Source: Photobacterium halotolerans DSM 18316
GTDB lineage: Bacteria; Pseudomonadota; Gammaproteobacteria; Enterobacterales; Vibrionaceae
DNA length: 64,000 bases
Reading direction: 5' to 3'
NCBI RefSeq assembly: GCF_000425165.1
Contig: NZ_AULG01000025.1
Coordinates: 1 to 64,000 of the forward strand
Of the stretch, positions 7,367 through 16,990 are shown one piece after another. How positions within the stretch are numbered: position 1 is the first letter of the stretch; each line of letters begins with the position of its first letter. A program made the position numbers and the translations under genes. The notes under the pieces are model-generated. The model was not told the DNA's origin. It searched no databases and worked only from the letters and a program-made list of their open reading frames with translations.

Positions 7367-10300
7367 GTGTTTACTGTCTACCATTCCAACCAGCTGGATC
7401 TGCTGAAGTCTTTGCTGGTTGAGCTGATCCGCCGGGATCCGCTTTCAGACCCCTTTATCCCCGAGCAGATTCTGGTGCAGAGTCCGGGCATGTCACAATG
7501 GCTCAAACTCGAACTGGCGCAGTCGCTGGGCGTGGCCGCCAATATTAGCTTTCCGCTGCCAGCGACCTTCATCTGGGACATGTTCACCAAAGTGCTGCCG
7601 GATGTGCCGGCCCGCAGTGCCTTCAATAAAGACGCCATGACCTGGTCGCTGATGCAGGTGCTGCCCGGATTGCTGGAGCAGCCGGAATTTGCGCCGCTGG
7701 CGCGTTACCTTGCAGAGGATGCCCATCAGCAGCGCCGTTTTCAGCTGGCCGGAAAAATTGCCGACATCTTTGATCAGTATCTGGTGTACCGGCCGGAGTG
7801 GATACAGGAATGGGAAGCGGGGCGTATTGATCCTGAACTGACGGGTGAGCATCCCTGGCAGCCGGTGTTATGGCAGGCGTTGTATGACCACATTCTGGCA
7901 CAGGGGCAATCGCCTTATCACCGCGCGAATTTGTATCAGCAGTTTATTGAAACGCTGACGCAGTACGCCCAGTCCGGGACGAAGCTGCCGGATGGATTAC
8001 CTCAGCGTCTGTTTGTCTTTGGTATCTCAGCGCTGCCGCCACGTTATATGGATGCCCTGGCGGCGTTGGGGCAGCACATCGATGTGCACCTGATGTTTAC
8101 CAATCCTTGCCGCCACTACTGGGGGGATGTCAGAGATCGCAAATACCTGGCCCGGCTGGCAGCGCAGCAGCGTCAGCAGGTGATTTGGCAGGATCAGCAC
8201 AGCGAGAAGACCGGGGCCGTGGGGATACTCAAAGGCTCGCTGGAAGATAATCTGATTGACGACACGCATCAGGGGGCCGCGGTTGGCAACACATTGTTAG
8301 CGTCACTGGGTAAGCTGGGACGGGACAATCTGTATCTGCTGTCGGAATTACAGGCTTTCGAGGTGGACGCGTTTGTCGATATTCAGCCTGACAGCCTGCT
8401 GCACAGCATTCAGTCGGATATCCTGAATCTGGAAGACAAAGTGAATGATCAGCTGTTGGCCGACAGCCAGCACAAACAGCAGGTTGAGGCGCAAGACAGT
8501 TCTTTGTCGGTGCACGTCTGCCACTCGCCGATGCGGGAAGTGGAAGTCCTCTATGATAATTTGCTGGCGATGCTGGATGCCGATCCCGGCCTGTCGCCAC
8601 GTGATATCGTGGTCATGGTCGCCGATATCAATGCCTACAGCCCGTATATTCAGGCCGTTTTCGGTAACGCGCCCTCTGAGCGCTACCTGCCATTTTCCAT
8701 TTCTGATCGCAGTGCCGATCAGGAAAACCCTGTGCTGCTGGCCTGTCTGCGCTTGCTGGACTTACCCAATAGCCGTTGTCATGCCTCTGAGCTGACGGAA
8801 TTGCTGGAAGTGCCGGCCATCATGAAGCGGTTTAATCTCGACAGCGATCGTTTCATTCAGGTGAAGGGCTGGATTGAGGAAGCCGGGATCCGCTGGGGAC
8901 TGGATGCCGACACAGCGCGCGAATTTTCACTGCCGGTGCAGCAGCAAAATACCTGGCTGTTCGGGCTGCAGCGTATGTTGCTTGGTTATGCGATGCCAGC
9001 GCAGGCAGGTCTGTATCAGGGGATACTTGCCTATGATGAAGTGCAGGGCATGGATGCCGAGCTGGCCGGTCAGCTCAGTGTCTTTGTTGAGCAGCTAATC
9101 CATTACCGCCGGGTGCTCAATCAGCCGCATTCGGCGCGCGAGTGGTTCAGTGTGCTGAATCAGCTGCTGGATGACTTTTTCAGTGTCGATACCGAAGGCG
9201 AACTGGTCCTGCGCCTGATCCGCGAAAAGCTGCAGCAATTGGAGCAACAACTGGATGATGCCGGTTATCAGCAAGCGCTGACGCCAGCGATCATGCGCGA
9301 TTATCTCAATGACAAGCTGAGCGGCGAGCGTGTCAGTCAGCGCTTTCTGGCCGGTCAGATCAACTTCTGTACCCTGATGCCGATGCGTTCAATCCCGTTT
9401 AAAGTGGTCTGCCTGCTGGGCATGAATGATGGTGTGTATCCCCGAACGATTGCCCCTGAAGGCTTTGATCTGATGGTGGGCCGCCAGCGCGCCGGTGACC
9501 GTTCTCGCCGCGACGATGACAGATACCTGTTTCTGGAAGCGCTCCTGTCTGCCCAGCAGCAGCTGTACATCAGCTATGTCGGGCGCTCGATTCAGGATAA
9601 CAGCGAAAAAATGCCCTCCGTCCTGCTCAGTGAGTTACTGGATTATTGCCAGCAGGGATTTTGTCTGCAGGGAGACAGCGCGCTGCCTCCGGAGGATTCG
9701 GCGGAGCGTCTGATCCGCTGGTTGACTCACCACCATCCACTGACGCCGTTCAGCCCGCAGGCGTTTCTGGGCACATCGCCCAGCTATGCCGCCGAATGGC
9801 TGCCCGCGGCACGGCGCATCACGGTCGACACGATGGATTTCCTGTCGCAATCGCTGCCCCCGTTTGCGCTGACGGATCTGGCGGAGTCATCCGCCGCACT
9901 GCCTGTGATTGAAATGGCAGAGTTGCAGCGCTTCTGGCGCCTGCCGGTGCAGTACTTTTTTAACCGGCGTCTCAAGGTGTATTTTGACGCCGCTGCTGGG
10001 GCCATGGTGGATGAAGAGCCCTTTGCGCTCGATGGCCTGCAGAGTTATCAGCTGCGGGCACACTTGCTGACCACTATGCTCGAAGCGCCGACCCGCCCCG
10101 AGGCGATGAGCCGTTTTCAGGCAATGCAGCAGGCGGCCGGCACCTTGCCGATTGCGGCATTTGGTGAGCTGACTCTGGAGCAGGAACACCAGCAGATCGC
10201 CCCGCTGGCTGAGCGAGTTGCCGGTTTGCTCGCAGATCCGCTCGATGACCCGGAAATTGACCTGCTGATGGCGATCCCTTCCGGGCAGTGCCGGTTACAA

Positions 10301-10810
10301 GGCTGGATCCGCCATTATACTGCGGCCGGGATGGTGCATTTCAGGCCCGGCAAAGTGCGGACCCAGGATCTTATTCATGCCTGGCTGGAGCATCTGGCGA
10401 TGTCGGTACAGGGGATAACCGCCGATAGCCATGTACTGGGTATTGATAAGCATGTTCGCCTGCGGCCCGTTGAGGCAGCGTACGCCACAGAGCAGCTGAC
10501 TATGCTGACCGAAGGGTATCTGGCCGGGCAGTCATCCCCTTTGCCATTTTTTCCGCGAACGGCGCAGGCCGGTCTGGAGGCGCTGCGCGACAAAAGCGGT
10601 CACTGGCTGACAGATGAAGAGAGTCAGGACAAAGCATTTGTCAAAATGGCCGGGGTGTTTAACGACAGTTATCTGTTCAGCGGGGAAGGCAGCAATGCAT
10701 ACATTGCCCGGGTCTGGCCGAACTGGCAGAACGATCTTGCCATTGAGGCAATGGATTGGGCACGGCGGGTGTTACAGCCGGTATTGATGCATCTTGAAGA
10801 GATAGCTTAG
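7367..10810 (+). CDS. recC: Exodeoxyribonuclease V gamma chain RecC
   Basis: A 1147-residue subunit of the RecBCD helicase-nuclease, which processes double-strand DNA ends and recognises Chi; RecC forms the channel that scans the 3' strand. The protein follows E. coli RecC closely, with MFTVYHSNQLDLL at the start, LVQSPGMSQWLKLELAQSLG at about 36-55, FPLPATFIWDMF, and the strongly conserved FCTLMPMRSIPFKVVCLLGM near 668. It starts at GTG 7367, which fits the conserved N-terminus. recB follows after a 316-bp gap and recD overlaps recB; ptrA, which lies between recC and recB in E. coli, is absent. Confidence 0.97.
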   Translation: MFTVYHSNQLDLLKSLLVELIRRDPLSDPFIPEQILVQSPGMSQWLKLELAQSLGVAANISFPLPATFIWDMFTKVLPDVPARSAFNKDAMTWSLMQVLPGLLEQPEFAPLARYLAEDAHQQRRFQLAGKIADIFDQYLVYRPEWIQEWEAGRIDPELTGEHPWQPVLWQALYDHILAQGQSPYHRANLYQQFIETLTQYAQSGTKLPDGLPQRLFVFGISALPPRYMDALAALGQHIDVHLMFTNPCRHYWGDVRDRKYLARLAAQQRQQVIWQDQHSEKTGAVGILKGSLEDNLIDDTHQGAAVGNTLLASLGKLGRDNLYLLSELQAFEVDAFVDIQPDSLLHSIQSDILNLEDKVNDQLLADSQHKQQVEAQDSSLSVHVCHSPMREVEVLYDNLLAMLDADPGLSPRDIVVMVADINAYSPYIQAVFGNAPSERYLPFSISDRSADQENPVLLACLRLLDLPNSRCHASELTELLEVPAIMKRFNLDSDRFIQVKGWIEEAGIRWGLDADTAREFSLPVQQQNTWLFGLQRMLLGYAMPAQAGLYQGILAYDEVQGMDAELAGQLSVFVEQLIHYRRVLNQPHSAREWFSVLNQLLDDFFSVDTEGELVLRLIREKLQQLEQQLDDAGYQQALTPAIMRDYLNDKLSGERVSQRFLAGQINFCTLMPMRSIPFKVVCLLGMNDGVYPRTIAPEGFDLMVGRQRAGDRSRRDDDRYLFLEALLSAQQQLYISYVGRSIQDNSEKMPSVLLSELLDYCQQGFCLQGDSALPPEDSAERLIRWLTHHHPLTPFSPQAFLGTSPSYAAEWLPAARRITVDTMDFLSQSLPPFALTDLAESSAALPVIEMAELQRFWRLPVQYFFNRRLKVYFDAAAGAMVDEEPFALDGLQSYQLRAHLLTTMLEAPTRPEAMSRFQAMQQAAGTLPIAAFGELTLEQEHQQIAPLAERVAGLLADPLDDPEIDLLMAIPSGQCRLQGWIRHYTAAGMVHFRPGKVRTQDLIHAWLEHLAMSVQGITADSHVLGIDKHVRLRPVEAAYATEQLTMLTEGYLAGQSSPLPFFPRTAQAGLEALRDKSGHWLTDEESQDKAFVKMAGVFNDSYLFSGEGSNAYIARVWPNWQNDLAIEAMDWARRVLQPVLMHLEEIA

Positions 10811-11126
10811 TGGAAGGTGCGAAGAGGATGGTACGAGGAGAAAGGTGCGAGGTGGCCGCCGGCAAAATCGTTATAAGGTGTAGGGTGTTCACCGGTCGGC
10901 CACAAGGTCCAGAGGTAGACCAAATTTCTTGGCAGCGATACTACCGAAAGCCCGGCACTGAAAATGTGAAACGTATCCCATAGTGATAGATGAATCAGAA
11001 TAAAATCCGCTGGCTGAGAGCCAATCAGTCAGAGATCACACAGTGCTTTGAAACCAACGGCAGCTTTCCATCATTTATGCTGCCTGAAACCTAAATTATT
11101 GTCGCTGCGGCTTATGGACTGAGTGC
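10811..11126. other. 316-bp non-coding gap between recC and recB
   Basis: No convincing gene. The first 45 bases carry degenerate purine-rich repeats, described separately. A 34-codon frame at 10990-11094 (starting MNQNKIRWLRANQSE) has no clear ribosome binding site and no homology I recognise. No promoter stands out. In E. coli the protease gene ptrA occupies this place. Confidence 0.6.
10813..10853 (+). repeat. Degenerate GAAGGTGCGAG-type repeats
   Basis: Three imperfect copies of a purine-rich unit: GGAAGGTGCGAAGAG, GGTACGAGGAG and AAAGGTGCGAGG. Such units differ from the neighbouring coding sequence and look like a short decayed array. Confidence 0.5.
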
Positions 11127-14100
11127 ATGAGCCGCAGCGAGCCTGACAACAGGAACCGGTTGACGACCATGACTTTGACCCCATCAACAGATGTCTCCGC
11201 CATCATGCCGCAAACCCTGGAACCTATGGTGTTTCCGCTGCACGGCACGCGACTGATAGAAGCATCGGCAGGGACAGGGAAAACCTTTACCATAGCGACC
11301 TTGTACCTGCGCTTGCTGCTGGGACACGGTGATGCCAATACCGCGTACCCGCAGCCACTGACGGTGGACAAGATACTGGTGGTGACTTTCACCGAAGCGG
11401 CAACGGCCGAGCTGCGTGACCGGATCCGTCGCCGTATTCATGACGCCAGGATCGCCTTCAGCCGCGACATGAGTGATGATCCTGTTCTGGCGGCCCTGCT
11501 GCGTGATCTGCCGGATCATGCCCGATCGGCGGCCTTGCTGCTGCAGGCGGAAAGGCAGATCGATGAAGCGGCGATCTTCACCATCCATGGTTTCTGCCAG
11601 CGTATGCTGACGCAAAATGCCTTCGAGTCAGGCAGCCTGTTTTCCAATGAATTCATTACCGAAGAAAGCCAGCTGCGGGCGCAGGTGGCGGCGGATTACT
11701 GGCGGCGCTATTTTTACCCTCTGCCCCGCGAACTGGCGAATGAAATCCGCCGTTGCTGGCCTGCACCGGCAGAGCTGCTCAAAGATATCAATGCGTTTTT
11801 GTCCGGCGCCCCGGTCACGCTGATGGCCCCGCCGCTGTCGGGCGATCTGACGCAGCTGCATCAGCAGAATCTGCAGCGGATTGAGGCGGTAAAACAGGGC
11901 TGGCGCGAGCATGCGGCAGATTTTCTGGCACTGATCAGTGACTCAGGTGTGAATAAACGCAGCTATACCAAAACCAGCCTGCCCAAAGCCCTCGATGAAG
12001 TGGGACAGTGGTCAAGTCAGCCAACGCTGGATTACAGCTTGCCCAAGGCGCTGGAGAAATTTGATCAGGCGGTGCTGGAAGAGAAAACCGCGAAGGGCGA
12101 AGTGCCGCAACATCCGGTGTTTGCCGCCATTCATGACTTGCTGGCTGCCAAGCCCAGCGTCAGAGAGCCGATTCTGGCCCATGCGATTCAGGCCTGCCGG
12201 GAACTGCTGGCAGAGGCCAAGCAGCGCAAGGGCTGGCTGTCGTTTGATGATCTGCTGACCCAGCTGGCGGCGGCTTTGCTGACGGACAAAGATAGCGGCG
12301 AAGGCGCACTGGCTGCCAGGATCCGCCATTTGTATCCTGTTGCCATGATTGATGAGTTTCAGGATACCGATCCGCTCCAGTATCAGATCTTCAGCACAGT
12401 GTATCTGCCTGATGATCAGGCCGGACCGGATCATGCGGCTATGGACTCGGGATTGTTCATGATCGGCGATCCCAAACAGGCGATCTATGCTTTTCGCGGC
12501 GCAGATATCTTTACCTACATCCGGGCAAGGCGACAGGTCAGCGCCCACTATACGCTGGGCACCAACTGGCGTTCGACCGCCAGCATGGTGGCGGCGGCTA
12601 ACCGGGTGTTTGCACTGCCGGACAGCCCGTTTATTTATGACAGCGATATCCGGTTTCTGCCCGTCCAGCCCAGCCCGAATGCGCAGAGCAAGCACTGGCA
12701 GCTCAACGGTGAGCGCCAGCCGGCGCTGTGTTTGTGGCAGATGGACGCCGACGCCCCGGTCAGCAAAGGGGAGTACCAGCAGGCGATGGCGGCCGCGACG
12801 GCAGCGCAGATTCAGGCCATCCTGACTCAGGCTCAGGATCACCAGGCGTTATTGGTCAAAGGGGACGAGCAGCGGCCGGTGTCGGCCGGTGATATTGCTG
12901 TGCTGGTGCGGACCGGTTCAGAAGCGGCGCTGGTACGCCAGGCACTGGCTGCTCAGGGAATACCCAGTGTGTATCTGTCTAACCGCGACAGTGTGTTTGC
13001 CAGTCAGGAAGCAGCAGATTTGCTTCGCTTGCTGGTGGCCGTGCTGCATCCGGAGCAGGAAACCACCTTGCGGGCCGCCCTGGCCACCCGGTTGTTTGCG
13101 CTCAGTGCCTTTCAGCTCGACAGGCTGAATAACGAAGAAGACGAGTGGGAGCGCTGGATTGCGGAGTTTCGTGACTATCGCAGCCTGTGGCTGCGCCGCG
13201 GAGTGCTCCCTATGATTCGTCATGCTTTAACACGCCGTCAGATCGCCGAACGTCTGCTGGGCGAAAACGGCGGTGAGCGCAGACTGACGGATTTACTGCA
13301 TCTGGGTGAGCTGCTCCAGCAGGCCAGTCAGACCCTGGACAGTGATCAGGCCTTGATCCGCTGGCTGGCTGAACACATGGCCTCGCCGAACGGTAACAGT
13401 GACGAACAGCAACTGCGGCTGGAATCCGACAGTCATCTGGTGCAAATCGTCACCATCCACAAATCCAAAGGGCTGGAATACGAACTGGTCTTTCTGCCGT
13501 TTGTCTGCAGCTACCGCAGCACCGAAACCGCGCTGTTCCATGATCCCCAGTCTCAGCAGGCGGTGCTGGATGTCAGTGGCCAAGAGCGCAGTCTGGCCCT
13601 GGCCGAGCAAGAGCGGCTGGCCGAAGATCTGCGTCTGATTTATGTGGCGCTGACCCGGGCCGTTTATGGCTGTTATGTCGGTATGGCGCCGCTGCGCAAT
13701 GGACGCAGTACCAAAGAACCCACCGGGCTGCACCTGTCTGCGATGGGCTATCTGATTCAGAACGGCAAAGAAGGCGGGCTGGCCGAGCTGTCTGAAGCGC
13801 TCAATACGCTGGCGCAAAGTGAGGATATCCGTGTAGAGATCCCGCCTTCACTGCCTGAGTCGCTCTGGCAGCCGGCGTTGACCGAACAGCCTGTGCCGCA
13901 AGCGGCCCGCTTTTTACATCCCATTGAACACAACTGGTGGATCACCAGTTATTCCGCCTTGGTGAAGCAGGGCCACTCGGTGCTGGACGCCACCAGTGAA
14001 TTGCCCGGTTTTGATACCGATTCATCGCAAGACAGCCTGCTGGATGATCCGGACCATGAAATGGCTATGGCCGTGCCTGAGCGATCTGTGTTCACCTTCC

Positions 14101-14819
14101 CGAAAGGCGCCCGGCCGGGCACCTTTCTGCACAGCCTGTTTGAGACCATTGAATTCACCGATGCGGCCGACAGCGTAGCAACCACGCAGGTTATCAGTGA
14201 TTTACTGCGACAGGAAAATTACGACCCCGAGTGGCTGCCGGTACTGCAGCAATTGCTGACCCAGGTACTGAACTGCGCCCTGGATGGTCAGGATTTACGT
14301 CTTGGCACCCTTCAGCCCCAGCAACGTCTGGTCGAGATGGAATTCATGCTGCCGATTCACCTGCTGTCATCGGCCCTGCTGAATAAAACGCTGGCCCGGC
14401 ATGATGCCTTGTCGGCAAAAGCAGGGGAGCTGGGTTTCTCTACGGTCAGCGGGATGCTGAAAGGGTTTATCGATCTGGTGTTTGAGTATCAGGGGAAATA
14501 TTACGTGCTGGACTGGAAATCGAACTGGCTGGGAGACACCCATGAGGCTTACCGGGGGGAGGCATTGAATACGGCGATGCGTGAACACCGTTATGATCTG
14601 CAATACCAGCTCTATGCGCTGGCGCTGCACCGCTTTCTGAAAAGCAGAAAAGCCGATTACGATTATGAGCAGCATTTTGGCGGCGTGTATTACCTGTTCT
14701 TACGGGGCATACGGGCCGAAGATCACAGTGGTATTTTTCATGCCCGGCCAAGCCATGCGCTGCTGAACGAACTGGAACAGCTGATTGACGGTCAGATCAG
14801 CCAGGGAGAGCCTGCCTGA
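11127..14819 (+). CDS. recB: Exodeoxyribonuclease V beta chain RecB
   Basis: A 1230-residue 3'-5' SF1 helicase plus nuclease, the motor and cutting subunit of RecBCD. Walker A is ASAGTGKTFTIATLYLRLLL at about residues 46-65, helicase motif II appears as VAMIDEFQDTDPLQYQIF near 405, motif III/IV as MIGDPKQAIYAFRGADIFTY, and the late helicase motif as VTIHKSKGLEYELVFLPFVC near 776. The C-terminal nuclease domain has GFIDLVFEYQGKYYVLDWKS with the catalytic Asp and Lys near 1127. The start is uncertain: GTG/ATG-type alternatives at 11169 and 11205 also precede the conserved LHGTRLIEAS block. The stop TGA shares one base with the recD ATG, indicating translational coupling. Confidence 0.95.
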   Translation: MSRSEPDNRNRLTTMTLTPSTDVSAIMPQTLEPMVFPLHGTRLIEASAGTGKTFTIATLYLRLLLGHGDANTAYPQPLTVDKILVVTFTEAATAELRDRIRRRIHDARIAFSRDMSDDPVLAALLRDLPDHARSAALLLQAERQIDEAAIFTIHGFCQRMLTQNAFESGSLFSNEFITEESQLRAQVAADYWRRYFYPLPRELANEIRRCWPAPAELLKDINAFLSGAPVTLMAPPLSGDLTQLHQQNLQRIEAVKQGWREHAADFLALISDSGVNKRSYTKTSLPKALDEVGQWSSQPTLDYSLPKALEKFDQAVLEEKTAKGEVPQHPVFAAIHDLLAAKPSVREPILAHAIQACRELLAEAKQRKGWLSFDDLLTQLAAALLTDKDSGEGALAARIRHLYPVAMIDEFQDTDPLQYQIFSTVYLPDDQAGPDHAAMDSGLFMIGDPKQAIYAFRGADIFTYIRARRQVSAHYTLGTNWRSTASMVAAANRVFALPDSPFIYDSDIRFLPVQPSPNAQSKHWQLNGERQPALCLWQMDADAPVSKGEYQQAMAAATAAQIQAILTQAQDHQALLVKGDEQRPVSAGDIAVLVRTGSEAALVRQALAAQGIPSVYLSNRDSVFASQEAADLLRLLVAVLHPEQETTLRAALATRLFALSAFQLDRLNNEEDEWERWIAEFRDYRSLWLRRGVLPMIRHALTRRQIAERLLGENGGERRLTDLLHLGELLQQASQTLDSDQALIRWLAEHMASPNGNSDEQQLRLESDSHLVQIVTIHKSKGLEYELVFLPFVCSYRSTETALFHDPQSQQAVLDVSGQERSLALAEQERLAEDLRLIYVALTRAVYGCYVGMAPLRNGRSTKEPTGLHLSAMGYLIQNGKEGGLAELSEALNTLAQSEDIRVEIPPSLPESLWQPALTEQPVPQAARFLHPIEHNWWITSYSALVKQGHSVLDATSELPGFDTDSSQDSLLDDPDHEMAMAVPERSVFTFPKGARPGTFLHSLFETIEFTDAADSVATTQVISDLLRQENYDPEWLPVLQQLLTQVLNCALDGQDLRLGTLQPQQRLVEMEFMLPIHLLSSALLNKTLARHDALSAKAGELGFSTVSGMLKGFIDLVFEYQGKYYVLDWKSNWLGDTHEAYRGEALNTAMREHRYDLQYQLYALALHRFLKSRKADYDYEQHFGGVYYLFLRGIRAEDHSGIFHARPSHALLNELEQLIDGQISQGEPA

Positions 14820-16951
14820 TGAGCCTGTTAAGCCACACTACGGATGATATCACTGTTATCGGCCAGCTTGATCGATTGACCCGTCAGGGCGTGCTGCGAC
14901 CGCTGGACAGCCAGTTTGCCAAGTTTATCTGTCAGTCGGTTAGCGGGCAGGATGATGAAGCCTTGCAACAGGTGCTGGCTCTGGCGGCCGCCTGGCTCAG
15001 TCAGGAGCTGGGGCGCGGCCATGTGTGTCTGCCGCTGGCTATTGCAACCAGCCCGCCTCTGGGGCTGCCAAGAGAGATGGCAGAATCGCTGCTGGCGGCA
15101 TTGCCGGCCGCCTGGCGCTTGCCCGCCAGCTGGCCAGCTGTGCTGAGCCGGTCCGCTGCGGTGTCCGATGGCTCTCAGCCCACGCCTTTGGTATTGATTG
15201 ACAACCGGTTGTATCTGCATCGTTACTGGCAATATGAACAGACAGTCGCGCAGCGGCTGCTGGTCTCTGCCGGGCAGGGGCATGTCCGGGGAGGGCGTCA
15301 GGCCGGCATGCTGGACACCCTGTTTTCACGCAATTATCGCTATATTTATGACGCTCTGGCTGATTTACGACGCAACGGCACTGACAGTGCGGAGCAGCGG
15401 CGGATGATGGTGTGCGATAAGCTGGATGTGGTGGCAGCGGAAACCCTGAACTGGGCTGAGATAGACAGTGTGCTGTGTCAGGCGCAGCGCTTTTCCGATT
15501 TGGCGCTGCTTGATCGGCTGATCCCGGATGCCGCTTGTCTGAACTGGCAGAAAGTGGCGGCCGCGACCGCTCTCAGTCGTCAGTTTGCGGTGATCTCCGG
15601 CGGGCCGGGAACAGGGAAAACCACCACAGTGGCCAAGTTGCTGGCGGCGCTGGTGATACAGGAGCAACCCGATACAGAAACGCTCGATTCAGCCAGAGTG
15701 CCCCATATTGTGCTGGTGGCGCCGACAGGAAAGGCGGCCGCACGCCTGACCGAATCGATCGGCAAGGCGGTCCAGTCCTTGCCTGTGCCGCCGGCGGTTC
15801 AGTCGGCGATTCCGACCCAGGCCAGTACCCTGCACCGTCTGCTCGGTGCCATTCCGGGCCGGGCCTCTTTCCGCCATCACGCCGCGAATCCGCTGCATGC
15901 CGATGTGCTGGTGGTGGATGAAGCCTCTATGGTCGATTTGCCTATGATGGCCCGCCTGCTGGAAGCACTGCCTGTTCACTGCAAGCTGATTCTGCTGGGC
16001 GACAAAGACCAGCTGGCTTCGGTGGAGGCGGGCGCTGTGCTTGGCGATATCTGCGCATTTTCCGGTCAGGGCTACAGTGCTGAGCAAGCCAGGCAGCTCA
16101 GTGAGATGACGGGCTTTGTGCTGCCGGCCGGGCCGTCAGGCGGGCAGAGTCCGGTGGCGGATTGTCTGTGTGTTTTGCAAAAAAGCTACCGTTTTCATGC
16201 CTTGTCAGGCATAGGCCAACTGGCTAAAGCCATCAACAGCGGCCAGCCCGACAGGCTGGCGACTGTGTGGCAACAGAATTTTACTGATATTCATCAGTAC
16301 CCGCTCAGTGCTGAGCATTACCAGCGTCTGATCACACAGATGTCCGTTTTTTATCGCCGCTATCTTGAGGCGATTGCTGAGGGGAAAGAGCCCGGCGAGG
16401 TGCTGCAGGCGTTTGCCAGCGTCAGGCTGCTGTGTGCGCTCAGGGAAGGGGATTTTGGCGTTAAAGGGCTGAATACACGCATTGAACGGCAACTGGCCAA
16501 AGAGGGGCTGATCGCTCCCGGCGAGGAAACCTGGTATGTCGGGCGGCCGGTAATGATCACCCGTAATGATCATGGTCTGGGGTTGTATAACGGCGATATC
16601 GGTATTGCGATGCCAGACCCTGACGGCCGGACTGACAGCAAAGGCCGCCCGGCACTCCGGGTGTATTTCGACATGCCGGACGGCAGTATTCGCAGTTTCC
16701 TGCCCAGCCGCCTGCCGGAGCACGAGCTGGTGTATGCGATGACAATTCATAAATCGCAAGGCTCGGAATTTGCCGATACCCTGATGATACTGCCGCCGGA
16801 TTTCAGCCCGATCCTGACGCGGGAGCTGGTGTATACCGGCGTTACCCGGGCCAAGGAAAGACTGTACCTGTACGCTCAGCCGGAGGTGTTGCAGCGCAGT
16901 ATTCAGCGCTGTATTGAGCGGGCCAGCGGCTTGGAAGCCAGCTTAAGCTGA
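14819..16951 (+). CDS. recD: Exodeoxyribonuclease V alpha chain RecD
   Basis: The 5'-3' SF1B helicase of RecBCD, 710 residues, longer than the 608 of E. coli RecD. The N-terminal part of about 240 residues contacts RecC. Walker A is ISGGPGTGKTTTVAKLLAAL at about 260-279, motif II is VLVVDEASMVDLPMMARL near 363, motif III LILLGDKDQLASVEAGAVLG, and the C-terminal helicase motifs include YAMTIHKSQGSEF and VYTGVTRAKERLYLY. The extra length lies in the N-terminal half and in an insert around residues 425-445. It overlaps the recB stop by one base and ends just before a hairpin shared with convergent argA. Confidence 0.96.
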   Translation: MSLLSHTTDDITVIGQLDRLTRQGVLRPLDSQFAKFICQSVSGQDDEALQQVLALAAAWLSQELGRGHVCLPLAIATSPPLGLPREMAESLLAALPAAWRLPASWPAVLSRSAAVSDGSQPTPLVLIDNRLYLHRYWQYEQTVAQRLLVSAGQGHVRGGRQAGMLDTLFSRNYRYIYDALADLRRNGTDSAEQRRMMVCDKLDVVAAETLNWAEIDSVLCQAQRFSDLALLDRLIPDAACLNWQKVAAATALSRQFAVISGGPGTGKTTTVAKLLAALVIQEQPDTETLDSARVPHIVLVAPTGKAAARLTESIGKAVQSLPVPPAVQSAIPTQASTLHRLLGAIPGRASFRHHAANPLHADVLVVDEASMVDLPMMARLLEALPVHCKLILLGDKDQLASVEAGAVLGDICAFSGQGYSAEQARQLSEMTGFVLPAGPSGGQSPVADCLCVLQKSYRFHALSGIGQLAKAINSGQPDRLATVWQQNFTDIHQYPLSAEHYQRLITQMSVFYRRYLEAIAEGKEPGEVLQAFASVRLLCALREGDFGVKGLNTRIERQLAKEGLIAPGEETWYVGRPVMITRNDHGLGLYNGDIGIAMPDPDGRTDSKGRPALRVYFDMPDGSIRSFLPSRLPEHELVYAMTIHKSQGSEFADTLMILPPDFSPILTRELVYTGVTRAKERLYLYAQPEVLQRSIQRCIERASGLEASLS

Positions 16952-16962
16952 GGGCTGCTTAT

Positions 16963-16983
16963 CCGCCAGTCATTGACTGGCGG
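16963..16983. terminator. Inverted repeat between recD and argA
   Basis: CCGCCAGT (16963-16970) pairs with ACTGGCGG (16976-16983) across a five-base loop. It lies between the two converging stop codons. No T tract follows on either strand, so it is a terminator-like hairpin rather than a classical intrinsic terminator. Confidence 0.55.
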
Positions 16984-16990
16984 TAGCGGT

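Noticed and set aside
10990..11094. 34-codon frame in the recC-recB gap
   Set aside because: No ribosome binding site, no recognisable homology, too short to separate from chance.
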